64,000 bases of DNA from NCBI GenBank assembly GCA_031292515.1, contig JARLGZ010000104.1, positions 1 to 64,000 on the forward strand, given 5' to 3'. The position numbers were made by a program, and so were the translations under genes. Positions within the stretch are counted from its first letter, which is position 1, and each line of letters starts with the position of its first letter. Source of the DNA: Puia sp. Lineage in GTDB: Bacteria; Bacteroidota; Bacteroidia; Chitinophagales; Chitinophagaceae. Positions 17,083 to 25,699 of this stretch are shown piece by piece. The notes below the pieces were generated by a model that ran no database searches, had not been told where the DNA came from, and was given only the letters and a program-made list of their open reading frames with translations.

Positions 17083-17943
17083 TTATCCATGCTTTTGCCG
17101 GAATAACCTGACAAGCCACCAGGTTGCTGCGGCAGAAAAAAGGTGTTTGAGGGTATGACCGCTGATCCAACCCGTTAAGGAAAACAGGCCCTGGTCAAAA
17201 TATTCGCAAACTTTCGCGATGACATACCAGCTCACCGCCCCCAGCAACAAAAGGACACCTCTATGATAGCCCCCGGGAGGGCCGTTTGTATTCGTGGAAT
17301 CCTTCACGACCGGATGCCCGGCTGCGTTCGACGGGTATAAAACGAAGAGCAAGGGGATGAGCAGCAGGGGGTAATATTGGACCACCCCATACCACCTCAG
17401 ATCACCCGCCCCCCGATGCTCCGTAAAAATCCACCACAGCACACTGCCCGTCCCTGCCAGGATGAAAGGCAGTAACAGAAGGGCGCCTATCCGTTCTCCG
17501 ACTGTCTCCGCAAAAGTGACCGATAAAACAGCCATAAAGACGACCGTCATAGGAAGCCGGTCGTAGACCAGCGTATCGTTATCCGGGCCGAGATGATAGT
17601 AGGCAGATCCGAAGCCCGTCAGCAGTATACCCAGGAACACGAGCGAATAGGTGACGACGAATACAGGCGCCAGTCTTCTTCTGTTACTGCCCCGGCCCTC
17701 GACCGCGTTTTTCAACTCCAGCAGCCCGATCAGCCCGACCGCAACAAAAGGGAGATTGCTGACCACATTGGCGAAATTTGGAATGCCCGCAATAACACGC
17801 GTGTCGGCAAAATGATGGTAAGCAGGCGACTGCGGGATCGGCCTCAACATGCATGCGAGGATAGCCACTCCAAGCGTAAACAGGCAGAGTATCAACGCCC
17901 TGCCGTCAAAATTTACCCCGTTATGCTCAGACTGAAATGCCAT
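17083..17943 (-). CDS. Ceramidase-like membrane protein (CREST superfamily)
   Basis: A multi-spanning membrane protein of about 286 residues from the ATG at 17943 (a longer frame starts at 17982). CREST/alkaline-phytoceramidase hallmarks are visible: YHHFADTR after the first helix, GFGSAYYHLGPDNDTLVYDRLPM with the SxxxH and D motifs, and the C-terminal GHTLKHLFSAAATWW with HxxxH. Family members are zinc-dependent membrane amidohydrolases of ceramides or related lipids, or receptor-like relatives; in Bacteroidota a sphingolipid or sulfonolipid substrate is conceivable. A TATTTTTG box at 17987-17980 supports the 17943 start. Confidence 0.75.
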   Translation of the reverse strand: MAFQSEHNGVNFDGRALILCLFTLGVAILACMLRPIPQSPAYHHFADTRVIAGIPNFANVVSNLPFVAVGLIGLLELKNAVEGRGSNRRRLAPVFVVTYSLVFLGILLTGFGSAYYHLGPDNDTLVYDRLPMTVVFMAVLSVTFAETVGERIGALLLLPFILAGTGSVLWWIFTEHRGAGDLRWYGVVQYYPLLLIPLLFVLYPSNAAGHPVVKDSTNTNGPPGGYHRGVLLLLGAVSWYVIAKVCEYFDQGLFSLTGWISGHTLKHLFSAAATWWLVRLFRQKHG

Positions 17944-17989
17944 TGCTCCCGTTTTAGGAGTTTGAAAATAGCAATTTATCAAAAATAAA

Positions 17990-18027
17990 TTTGCAATATC
18001 TACTTTAGTCTACTATATTTGTAGACT
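17990..18027 (+). promoter_or_regulatory. Promoter with AGTCTAC-N7-GTAGACT operator, site B
   Basis: Rightward TTTG (17990-17993), 20 nt and a perfect TATATTTG (18014-18021) form a Bacteroidota promoter. A perfect 7-7-7 palindrome, AGTCTAC-TATATTT-GTAGACT (18007-18027), is centred on the -7 box, a position at which a bound protein would repress. Transcription would begin just before the polycysteine leader reading frame at 18042. The site could also affect the divergent ceramidase-like gene. Confidence 0.8.
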
Positions 18028-18041
18028 TATAAAAATAAAAC

Positions 18042-18110
18042 ATGCATCAGCAAAGCACGTCATACGCCCGAAATATTCTGCAGCAGCCTCCCTGCTGTTG
18101 CTGTTGTTGA
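18042..18110 (+). CDS. Polycysteine leader peptide (22 residues)
   Basis: A reading frame of 22 codons starts at the ATG at 18042 and ends QQPPCCCCC followed directly by TGA. It lies about 15 nt downstream of the site B operator and 101 nt upstream of the dioxygenase gene. Five consecutive cysteine codons (TGC TGT TGC TGT TGT) just before a stop are the hallmark of a ribosome-stalling leader that senses charged tRNA-Cys; polycysteine leaders of this kind are known as cysteine-responsive attenuators in mycobacteria. A second such frame precedes susC at 51826-51927, which argues against chance. Confidence 0.75.
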   Translation: MHQQSTSYARNILQQPPCCCCC

Positions 18111-18143
18111 AGCCATTCCATACCGAAACAAGACACTTTTCAG

Positions 18144-18162
18144 GGAGAGACCGGCGTCCTCC
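18144..18162 (+). promoter_or_regulatory. Hairpin downstream of the polycysteine leader
   Basis: GGAG-A-GAC-CGGC-GTC-CTCC can fold into a 7-bp stem with one bulged A and a 4-nt loop, 34 nt after the leader stop. It could be part of an attenuator between the leader and the dioxygenase gene. No clear U-run follows, so termination is uncertain. Confidence 0.4.
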
Positions 18163-18211
18163 ACCACTTTTGTTACCCTCTTCATCACCTTTATTATAAT
18201 ACAACAATTTT

Positions 18212-19048
18212 ATGGGAACCAACATCACAAAATCTTTCCGATTCGACACAAAACCCAGCCGCACCCAATTAGACTACTTTGACCGCCACGGCATCATCCA
18301 GTTCAAACAATTCATCGGCAGGGATACCGTCAGACAGTTCCTGCAGGAGATAAAGTCTGTAGAAACCCACCTGATCGGCAAAGGCATCACCAAAGTGAAC
18401 GGCATCCCTTTGAAATTTGGCCGGGATACCGATGGCGCCCCTCTCATCCAACGGATCGCCTTCACTTCTCATTTTAGCCCCGTGCTCAGAAATTTCCTGC
18501 AGGACCCGCGCCTGCAGCTGCTTACCGGATTCCTCGGCGACTATTCCGGCCGGATAGGAGAAAACGAAAAAGACGGGCTCGTCGTCAACCAATATGTCAA
18601 TACAGGGGAAAGCGCTTTTAAGCAGCTGGGCTGGCATACGGATAGCCCGAGGGATCTTCTCCTCGGTTCCCGCATCATGCCCATGCTCAATGTAGGGCTG
18701 CATCTGGACGACTGCCCGAACGAAAACGGAGGCCTCCGCGTCCTCACGGGCACCCATCGCCAGGGTCTGTTCAGGCTGCTGTTCCGGAAGAAATATTTTG
18801 TGGACAACCGCCCCGACAAAGACGAAACAGGCTTCGAAATAGAAGCCGGCGACCTCACGGTACACGACGGCCGCCTCTGGCATAGGGTCCAACAGTCCCC
18901 GTTCGAAGGAGAGAAAAGCCGTCGCCGGGTCATGTACATCCCGATCATCACCGGCGCCTATCAGCCCAAAACGGCGGATAGCCCCACCCCCTTTTATCAC
19001 AAACTGGCAACCCTGAAATTAAACAGCTATCTCCGTCGAACCGCTTAA
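18212..19048 (+). CDS. Phytanoyl-CoA dioxygenase (PhyH)-family protein
   Basis: A 278-residue Fe(II)/2-oxoglutarate oxygenase-like protein. The metal site is visible as HTDSPRD (His and Asp, about residues 147-149) and HRVQQSPFEGEKSRRRVMYIP (distal His and the arginine that binds 2-oxoglutarate, about 229-245). The family hydroxylates diverse small molecules and lipids; some relatives cleave alkyl sulfates or sulfonates, which would suit its control by a polycysteine leader, but the substrate is not shown by sequence. It starts 101 nt after the leader peptide and is followed after 135 bp by the ThuA/PQQ gene on the same strand. Confidence 0.8.
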   Translation: MGTNITKSFRFDTKPSRTQLDYFDRHGIIQFKQFIGRDTVRQFLQEIKSVETHLIGKGITKVNGIPLKFGRDTDGAPLIQRIAFTSHFSPVLRNFLQDPRLQLLTGFLGDYSGRIGENEKDGLVVNQYVNTGESAFKQLGWHTDSPRDLLLGSRIMPMLNVGLHLDDCPNENGGLRVLTGTHRQGLFRLLFRKKYFVDNRPDKDETGFEIEAGDLTVHDGRLWHRVQQSPFEGEKSRRRVMYIPIITGAYQPKTADSPTPFYHKLATLKLNSYLRRTA

Positions 19049-19183
19049 CCGCCCCTATCACGGTACTCAGCCATAACGGCGCCCGGCATGGAATAACGAC
19101 GCGGAGACATTTTGCACAAACGTTTGTGTGCACCGGACGAATCAAAAAAGGCTACATTCATAGGATACAAAAATGTCCCCTGC

Positions 19184-22100
19184 ATGGTGTCTTTCCGCCC
19201 GTTACCGTTCCTCTCCCCGTTCCGCTCTTTGACGGCCTTCTTTCTTTCCGCCCTCTGGTTAGCCGGTTGCAGCAGCCGTCCCGGCAGCCCCCGTATCCTC
19301 GTCTTCACAAAGACCGCCGGATTTCACCATGAGAGCATCGCCTCCGGAGTGCCTGCCATCATAAAGCTGGGCGCCGAAAACGGGTTTACGGTCGATACGA
19401 CCTCTGACGCATCCTGGTTCCGGGAGGACAGCTTAGAGAAATATGCCGCGGTTGTCTTCCTTAACACAACGGGCAATATCCTGAACAACTACCAGGAAGC
19501 GGATTTCGAGCGGTACATTCAGGCCGGCGGCGGTTACGCAGGCATCCATGCCGCCTCGGACGCCGAATACGACTGGGGATGGTATGGCAGGCTGGTGGGC
19601 GGCTATTTCAACGGACATCCCGCCCCGCAGGAAGCCGTGCTCAACGTGATAGACAACACGCATCCTTCCACAAAATTCCTGCCCGCCACCTGGAAAAGAA
19701 CCGACGAATGGTATAATTTCAAAAAACTCAATAAAGACGTCCACGTGCTGCTGACGATCGATGAGAAAAGCTATCAGGGCGGCCGGAACGGAAGCCCCCA
19801 TCCCATGGTCTGGTACCACGACTACGACGGCGGCAGGGCCTGGTATACGGAACTGGGTCATACAGACGAATCATATACCGACTCGTTATACCTGAAACAC
19901 CTCCTGGGAGGCATCCTCTATGCCATCGGCGACAACAGGAAGCCGGACTACAGCAAGGCCACAACGCTCCGGGTTCCCGAAGAAGACCGTCTCATCAAAA
20001 CACCGCTGGTCAGGGGACATTTCTACGAACCTACGGAGATGACCATCCTCCCCAACCTCGACATCCTGGTGGCCCAGCGTCGTGGCGAAATCATGCTGTA
20101 CAAACACGACAGGAAGACGGTCACCCAGGCAGGCTTCCTGAACGTCTACTATAAGAAATATCATTCAAACGACAATGTGGAAGAAGGCTTGCTCGGCATG
20201 CAGGCAGACCCCGACTTCAAGGACAACCACTTCGTATATGTCTACTACAGTCCCTATGACAGCTCCGTAAACCGCTTATCGAGGTTTACATTCACAGGCG
20301 ACAGCATCGTCGCCCAATCGGAGAAGATCATCCTCCAGGTAGCCGCGGATCGCGAGATGTGCTGTCATACCGGCGGATCGATAGCCTTCGGCAACGACCA
20401 TCTGCTATTCTTGTCGGCAGGAGACAATACCAACCCCTTCGACGAACCCCATACTCCATTCCCCAGCGGCGGCTATGGCCCCATGGACGACCGGCCCGGA
20501 CACAGTCAATACGATGCCCGCCGCAGCGCAGGCAACACGAACGACCTCCGCGGCAAGATCATGCGGATAAAAATCAAACCGGATGGAAGCTATGAGATAC
20601 CGGAGGGCAACCTCTTCCCCAAAAATGAGCCGAAGGCCCGGCCCGAAATCTATGTCATGGGTGACAGAAACCCCTACCGGATCACCGTCGACAAAACCAC
20701 CGGCTACCTGTACTGGGGAGAAGTGGGACCCGACGCGCAGGACGACAGCCTCGACAGCCGGGGATCCCGTGGCTATGACGAGATCAACCAGGCAAGGGAA
20801 GCGGGATACTTCGGCTGGCCCCTCTTCGTAGGGAATAACTACCCCTACCACGCCCATGATTACGCCACGGGCAAGAACGGCCCCGCCTTCGACCCGGCAA
20901 AACCGGTCAACGAATCGCGGAATAATACCGGCCTGCGGGAACTGCCACCCGCCCGGGCCGCCTTTATCTGGTACCCCTATGCAGAGTCTCCCGACTTCCC
21001 GCAGGTGGGAAGCGGTGGAAGATGCGCCATGGCCGGGCCCGTCTATCACGCCTCCCTCTATCCCGAAGACACCCGGATGCCCGCCTACTATGACGGCAAA
21101 CTCTTCATCTATGATTGGACCCGCGGCTGGTTCAAAGCAGTGACCATGCTGCCCAACGGAGATTTTGACAAGATGGAACCCTTCATGGAACACACAAAAT
21201 TCAACGCCCCCTGTGACGCGGAAATGGGCCCGGACGGCAAATTGTATATACTGGAATACGGGAACGGATGGTATTCAAAAAATGCAGACGCAGGCCTCTC
21301 CAGGATAGATTTTAACGGAGGCAACAGACCGCCTGAAATAGACAGTTTCTCCGTCGACAGAAAATCAGGCGCGCTGCCGCTGAAGGTCACCGTCGCCGTA
21401 AAAGCAAAGGACCCCGAAAACAGCGCGCTGACCTATACCTGGGACCTCGGCGACGGCACAAAAGTGACGGGCGCCGCCACCCTGGAACACACCTATACGA
21501 AACCGGGGGAATACCCGGTTACCGTCACCGTCGCCGACGACGAAAAATCCACGACGGAAAGTGATACCCTCCGGGTGGTGGCAGGCAACGAAGCCCCTGA
21601 AGTGAGCATACGGATCCGGGGCAACCAGATGTTCTATTTCCCCGGCAATCCCGTGGATTATACCGTACATATCGAAGACCGGGATGACACAGCGACCACA
21701 AAAGACCTCAACGACCTCATGGTGACAGCAGACTATAAACAAGGCGATGATGACGCCCAACTCGGTGACCAATTCGTCAGCGAACTCATACTGGGAAAAA
21801 ACATGATGCTCTCCAACGACTGCAAAACCTGTCATAAGGTCAACGAGAAATCCATCGGACCCGCTTTCGAGTGGGTCGCAAAAAAATACGAGAAAGACCC
21901 CGATGCGGAAAACCATCTCGTGCAAAAGGTCAGAAACGGTGGCAGCGGCGTCTGGGGAGAAACATCCATGCCGGCCCATCCTTCACTGAAGGATGAAGAC
22001 CTGAAATTGATTATCGGATGGATACGCTCGCTGTCGTCTGGTAAAAATCCTTCCCTGCCCCAGACGGGCTCGCTGAATGCCACCCTCAACAAGCCCCTCA

Positions 22101-22618
22101 GGGACGACGGCATCCTGATCATCTCGGCAACCTATACCGATAAAGGGAATAACGGCGCCCGCGCACTGTCAGGCAGCCATACCCTTGCACTAAGAAACAA
22201 CCTCGTCTACCTGGATCACCTGACAAACATGCGAGGCTTTGCCAAATACCACATGACGAACAATGGCTACCTATCCGTGCCCCGGGAAAAAGGCTGGTGC
22301 AGCTTGCCGGGGGTCGACTTGTCGGCCATCAGGAAAATATCTCTCGCAGCCCAATGGGAGAAAGGCCCCGTCGCGGCCTTCTCTTTTGAGATCCGCCTGG
22401 ATAGCCCCGATGGAAAAAAGATCGGCAGCTACTCATTCGCAGGGCTACCCGAAACGGCAAAAACAGTCAACAAGCCCTTCCAGCAACTGTTCAGCATTCC
22501 GCTGGACGAGGTTAAGGACGGTAAACGTCATGCCCTATACATCGTGAGCAGACCCGATGGCCCCATAGAAGGGAAACAGGTCCTGGGTCTCTGGTATATG
22601 CTGTTCGGGATAAAATAA
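19184..22618 (+). CDS. ThuA / PQQ-type sugar dehydrogenase / PKD / cytochrome c lipoprotein
   Basis: From the ATG at 19184 a lipoprotein signal (ALWLAGC) heads 1144 residues; an earlier start at 19112 only adds 24 residues before it. Domains in order: ThuA (about 35-250, VFTKTAGFHHES, GGGYAGIHAASD), glucose/sorbosone-dehydrogenase-like propeller (about 275-710, GDRNPYRITVD, GEVGPDAQ), PKD (about 715-800, YTWDLGDG), a class I cytochrome c with CKTCH at about 880-884 and a distal Met in SMPAHPS, and a C-terminal beta domain (about 950-1144). The arrangement suggests oxidation of a sugar outside the inner membrane with electrons passed to the attached haem. Confidence 0.88.
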   Translation: MVSFRPLPFLSPFRSLTAFFLSALWLAGCSSRPGSPRILVFTKTAGFHHESIASGVPAIIKLGAENGFTVDTTSDASWFREDSLEKYAAVVFLNTTGNILNNYQEADFERYIQAGGGYAGIHAASDAEYDWGWYGRLVGGYFNGHPAPQEAVLNVIDNTHPSTKFLPATWKRTDEWYNFKKLNKDVHVLLTIDEKSYQGGRNGSPHPMVWYHDYDGGRAWYTELGHTDESYTDSLYLKHLLGGILYAIGDNRKPDYSKATTLRVPEEDRLIKTPLVRGHFYEPTEMTILPNLDILVAQRRGEIMLYKHDRKTVTQAGFLNVYYKKYHSNDNVEEGLLGMQADPDFKDNHFVYVYYSPYDSSVNRLSRFTFTGDSIVAQSEKIILQVAADREMCCHTGGSIAFGNDHLLFLSAGDNTNPFDEPHTPFPSGGYGPMDDRPGHSQYDARRSAGNTNDLRGKIMRIKIKPDGSYEIPEGNLFPKNEPKARPEIYVMGDRNPYRITVDKTTGYLYWGEVGPDAQDDSLDSRGSRGYDEINQAREAGYFGWPLFVGNNYPYHAHDYATGKNGPAFDPAKPVNESRNNTGLRELPPARAAFIWYPYAESPDFPQVGSGGRCAMAGPVYHASLYPEDTRMPAYYDGKLFIYDWTRGWFKAVTMLPNGDFDKMEPFMEHTKFNAPCDAEMGPDGKLYILEYGNGWYSKNADAGLSRIDFNGGNRPPEIDSFSVDRKSGALPLKVTVAVKAKDPENSALTYTWDLGDGTKVTGAATLEHTYTKPGEYPVTVTVADDEKSTTESDTLRVVAGNEAPEVSIRIRGNQMFYFPGNPVDYTVHIEDRDDTATTKDLNDLMVTADYKQGDDDAQLGDQFVSELILGKNMMLSNDCKTCHKVNEKSIGPAFEWVAKKYEKDPDAENHLVQKVRNGGSGVWGETSMPAHPSLKDEDLKLIIGWIRSLSSGKNPSLPQTGSLNATLNKPLRDDGILIISATYTDKGNNGARALSGSHTLALRNNLVYLDHLTNMRGFAKYHMTNNGYLSVPREKGWCSLPGVDLSAIRKISLAAQWEKGPVAAFSFEIRLDSPDGKKIGSYSFAGLPETAKTVNKPFQQLFSIPLDEVKDGKRHALYIVSRPDGPIEGKQVLGLWYMLFGIK

Positions 22619-22696
22619 AGGACGCCGGCTAATATCGCCCGATCCAGGAGAACTGTTCTTTATAGATCGCCTGTTTCTGCCGCCGGACATAATTTA

Positions 22697-22722
22697 AATC
22701 AGCCTGCGCACTCAGGCTGATT
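22697..22722 (-). terminator. Hairpin between convergent genes
   Basis: A perfect 10-bp stem with a 6-nt loop (ATCAGCCTG/CAGGCTGAT core) lies between the ends of the ThuA gene and the TMEM175-like gene. On the minus strand it is followed by TTAAATT, a weak U-run, so it more likely terminates the minus-strand gene. Confidence 0.5.
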
Positions 22723-22754
22723 AGAGCTTACCCACGCCCCGTTTGAACCGATCT

Positions 22755-23334
22755 TTATTGTTTACCGATCGTTTTCTCTATCCGGCGATCGGGAATAAAC
22801 CAGATCACGGCGACGACGATATAAAGGCAAAAAGCAATCCAGGAATTAAAAAAAGCGAGGACAATGCCCGTCGCGTATAACATGACCGATAGTTTTCCCT
22901 TCCGGTCTTTCCGCAGAGCTTTCGCCAACGCAGAATCGCTACCGTCATACTTTACCAGCAACGAAACCAGGATATTGTAGGAGATCCCATTCATGATCAG
23001 GATCACACCGTAGAGCACTACCGGCCATTTGCTAAAATGGTTCTCCCCCATCCAGTCCGTCACAAACGGCACCAGCGAAAGCCAGAACAGCAGATTCAGG
23101 TTGGCCCACAATGCCGACCCATTGATCTTTTGAACGGCATAGAGCATTATGGTGATGATTATTCCAATAGATGCCTACGTAGACAAAACTCAACACATAA
23201 CTCAAGAATACCGGCCAGAGCGGGACTAAATCGGAGATATGGTCCCCATGAGGAACCCTCAGCTCCAAAACCATGATCGTTATAATGATGGCCACCACCC
23301 CATCGCTAAAAGCCTCCAGGCGCCCTTTTTTCAT
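22755..23334 (-). pseudogene. TMEM175 (DUF1211)-family potassium channel, frameshifted
   Basis: The start MKKGRLEAFSDGVVAIIITI carries the FSDG selectivity-filter signature of bacterial TMEM175 potassium channels. The frame runs to GIYWNNHHH near 23162, where it leaves the family pattern. The next frame picks up exactly with MLYAVQKINGSALWANLNLLF and continues to 22755. One extra base (the A before ATG in CACCATAATG) separates the two, so a single-base insertion or a sequencing error breaks a normal protein of about 192 residues. Confidence 0.8.
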
Positions 23335-23394
23335 ATACCCCTAAAATAGGGGTTTTCCCCGACTATCAATACCTTTTCGCCGGGGCTCCGTCCG

Positions 23395-23757
23395 CTAATT
23401 TTTTTTTAGCCCGACGATACCGATCAATATCAGGCCCATATATACGAACTGGTAAAGGTTATAGCTCTCTTTGAATAATGTCATATCCAGGATCTTCACG
23501 CCCACCAGTGTGATACCCATCCATACCGCGAGAGCGGTCGACGCCGGAATCTCCTTCATAGCCTGGGAAAAGAAAATGATATTGCCCACGCCAAAGACGA
23601 TATAGCCCGCAAGCGGCACAAGTGCAAGGAGATCCTCCCTCCGGCGGAAGAGCTCATGCCAGGTGATGGCTTTCAACCTGCTCACCTGCAGGAATTTGAG
23701 CGAAAAAGTCCACAAGATCTCAAAAAGGGACGCGAGCAAAAGATAGATCCACGCCAT
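23395..23757 (-). CDS. Small multidrug resistance (SMR) family transporter
   Basis: From the ATG at 23757 (a longer frame begins at 23793, overlapping the upstream gene) the protein has 120 residues and four predicted membrane helices. The first helix, MAWIYLLLASLFEILWTFSLKF, has the conserved membrane-embedded glutamate of SMR proteins; a WMGITLVGVKI segment is also typical. Members exchange cations, guanidinium or lipid-linked substrates for protons. It lies 25 nt after the fatty acid hydroxylase gene and probably shares its transcript. Confidence 0.8.
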   Translation of the reverse strand: MAWIYLLLASLFEILWTFSLKFLQVSRLKAITWHELFRRREDLLALVPLAGYIVFGVGNIIFFSQAMKEIPASTALAVWMGITLVGVKILDMTLFKESYNLYQFVYMGLILIGIVGLKKN

Positions 23758-23782
23758 GCCGGAGGTTTTGTTCAAAAATAGT

Positions 23783-24700
23783 TCATTCCACATTCTTCCC
23801 GGCCGAAGCCGCCGGGGATGGGTTCGCAGCGGATCGCGCGGGTACCGGAGCCACGAGCCGCCGTACGGCCTGCACCAATCTCTGCCTGGATGAATGATAG
23901 GCTTTAAGCAACGGATGGCTGTTCATCAGCCGTTTCTCATCCATCCGCTTCACCGAGAAAAGATGCTGTACAAAATAATCCCGGGGATACGGATAATAGA
24001 GACCAAACTCCTCCGGTTTCACGTCGGGGAGATAGGCCGTTCCAAAAAGCCAGTCCCAGCAGGCAAACTTGGTCCCGAAATTGGCATAGAATACTTCCCG
24101 GTAGTTGGCATGATGCCATTGATGCATTTCGGGGCCGTTGATAACATATTGAAGCCTGCCCGAACGGACATTGATATTCGAATGAATATACATCCCCCAA
24201 ACCGCGTCTATCAGGGCTTTAATGGGTACGACCAACGGATTGGCGCCTAACAGGATGATCGGCGCAAATTCTACGGTCTGGTTGATCAGGATCTCTACTG
24301 CATGCGATCGGGACCCCGCCAGCCAATCGACTTCCTTGTTGGAATGATGCGCTTCATGCGTTCGCCAGAGCAACTTTGAGTGGTGTTGCCAGCGATGGAA
24401 CCAGTAGATATAGAAATCGTGTATGACCAGGAAGAACAATACCTGCCAGACAAGGGGCCAGGAGCCCACCAGCCGGAGAGAGGACAGATGCCAGGTCCTG
24501 TCCGCAGGCAGAATGATATAATCGAAGATGAATATCTTGAGGAAATAGCTTTGGATAAGGGTGTACCACACCAGGTCCACCCAAAAACCCTCGCGGAACA
24601 ACGGCAATCCCTTTGTATACGGATATTTTCTCTCAAGCCAGATGAATAATCCGACAAAAAACAAAAGGATAGCCGTGGTATAGTATACCAATGTCTGCAT
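23783..24700 (-). CDS. Sterol desaturase / fatty acid hydroxylase family protein
   Basis: A 305-residue integral membrane di-iron enzyme. The histidine boxes are plain: HDFYIYWFHRWQHH (about 94-107), HEAHHSNKEVDW (about 115), and MHQWHHANYREVFYANFG (about 190). Family members hydroxylate or desaturate lipids. It begins 27 nt after the NeuB-like synthase and may belong to that operon, but nothing in the sequence links it to the sugar. A second paralogue lies in the sulfatase locus (40286-41407). Confidence 0.88.
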   Translation of the reverse strand: MQTLVYYTTAILLFFVGLFIWLERKYPYTKGLPLFREGFWVDLVWYTLIQSYFLKIFIFDYIILPADRTWHLSSLRLVGSWPLVWQVLFFLVIHDFYIYWFHRWQHHSKLLWRTHEAHHSNKEVDWLAGSRSHAVEILINQTVEFAPIILLGANPLVVPIKALIDAVWGMYIHSNINVRSGRLQYVINGPEMHQWHHANYREVFYANFGTKFACWDWLFGTAYLPDVKPEEFGLYYPYPRDYFVQHLFSVKRMDEKRLMNSHPLLKAYHSSRQRLVQAVRRLVAPVPARSAANPSPAASAGKNVE

Positions 24701-24727
24701 AGATACCGGTTTGAATTGGATTCGTCC

Positions 24728-25666
24728 CTATCCGGCCTGAAGCTCGGTATTGGCGGCATGAAGTTCCGTTGCGGCCGCGAGACGTTCAGACCTGTGAATT
24801 CTCCGAAGTCTCTTCATCGCGCCCATCTCGCTTTCATACACCATTTTCACCCCGTCGCCAAGCGCCAGTTCCAGGTCACGGATATCCCTGACCAGCTTTT
24901 GCATACCCTGCGGCTCCACGGAAGCGGCGTGATCGGATCCCCACATCGCGCGGTCCAGCGTAAAATGCCTTTCCACAAAAAAGGCGCCCAGGGCAACCGC
25001 CGCAAGTGTCGTAGCCAGCCCGGTCTCATGCCCGGAATAACCGATAGGTGTCTCCGGGTAGAGATTCTGCAGGGTTTCTATCATGCGCAGGTTCAGTTCC
25101 TGCGGCTTACAGGGATAAGCGGAAGTAGAATGCGCGATCATCAGGTTGTCCGTTCCGAACTGGTGTACGGCATCGCGGATTTCATCCATCGTGGACATCC
25201 CGGTCGAGAGGATATAAGGGCGCCCGGTGTCTTTCACCTTCCGGATCAGGGCATGGTCCGTCAGGGACGCGGAAGCAAATTTGTATATACCCGGAGAAAA
25301 GGTTTCCATAAAGTCTACGGCTTCTTCGTCCCAGCAGGAGACGAACCAGTCGATACCCCTCTCCCGGCAATATTTGTCGATCGCTTCATACTCGTCATAC
25401 CCCAGTTCTACCATATGTCGATAGTTGATATAGGTCATACGGCCCCAGGGCGTATCCCTTTCCTGGTTCCATTGATCCTTCGGGGTACACAATTCGGGGG
25501 TGCGCTTCTGAAATTTTACAGCATCGCAGCCGGCCGTGACGGCTTCATCGATGAGTTTTTTCGCGATATCCAGGGAACCATTGTGATTGATCCCGATCTC
25601 GGCGATGATGTAAACTGGTTGTCCCCAACCGATGCTCCTGCTTTCGCTTACAGAAAAGGTTTTCAT
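24728..25666 (-). CDS. NeuB-family 3-deoxy-ulosonate synthase
   Basis: A 312-residue PEP-dependent sugar synthase of the N-acetylneuraminate synthase family. The TIM-barrel motifs are visible: IIAEIGINHNGSLDIAKKLI (about 18-38), DAVKFQKR, STGMSTMDEI, HSTSAYPC (about 185) and GYSGHETGL, then ERHFTLDRAMWGSDHAASVEP. It lacks the C-terminal SAF (antifreeze-like) domain of sialic, legionaminic and pseudaminic synthases. It should condense PEP with an aldose or its phosphate; the aldose is unknown. It is the last biosynthetic gene of the minus-strand operon, after the KdsC-like phosphatase. Confidence 0.88.
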   Translation of the reverse strand: MKTFSVSESRSIGWGQPVYIIAEIGINHNGSLDIAKKLIDEAVTAGCDAVKFQKRTPELCTPKDQWNQERDTPWGRMTYINYRHMVELGYDEYEAIDKYCRERGIDWFVSCWDEEAVDFMETFSPGIYKFASASLTDHALIRKVKDTGRPYILSTGMSTMDEIRDAVHQFGTDNLMIAHSTSAYPCKPQELNLRMIETLQNLYPETPIGYSGHETGLATTLAAVALGAFFVERHFTLDRAMWGSDHAASVEPQGMQKLVRDIRDLELALGDGVKMVYESEMGAMKRLRRIHRSERLAAATELHAANTELQAG

Positions 25667-25699
25667 TTGTTCACCGTTTTTTTGGGTTGATAAATACTG

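Noticed and set aside
18269-19000. Minus-strand frame opposite the dioxygenase gene
   Set aside because: The plus-strand gene has the metal-binding residues of the PhyH family; the antisense translation shows nothing.
24716-25690. Plus-strand frame of about 324 codons opposite the NeuB-like gene
   Set aside because: Antisense shadow of a gene with strong family motifs; no start context or homology pattern.
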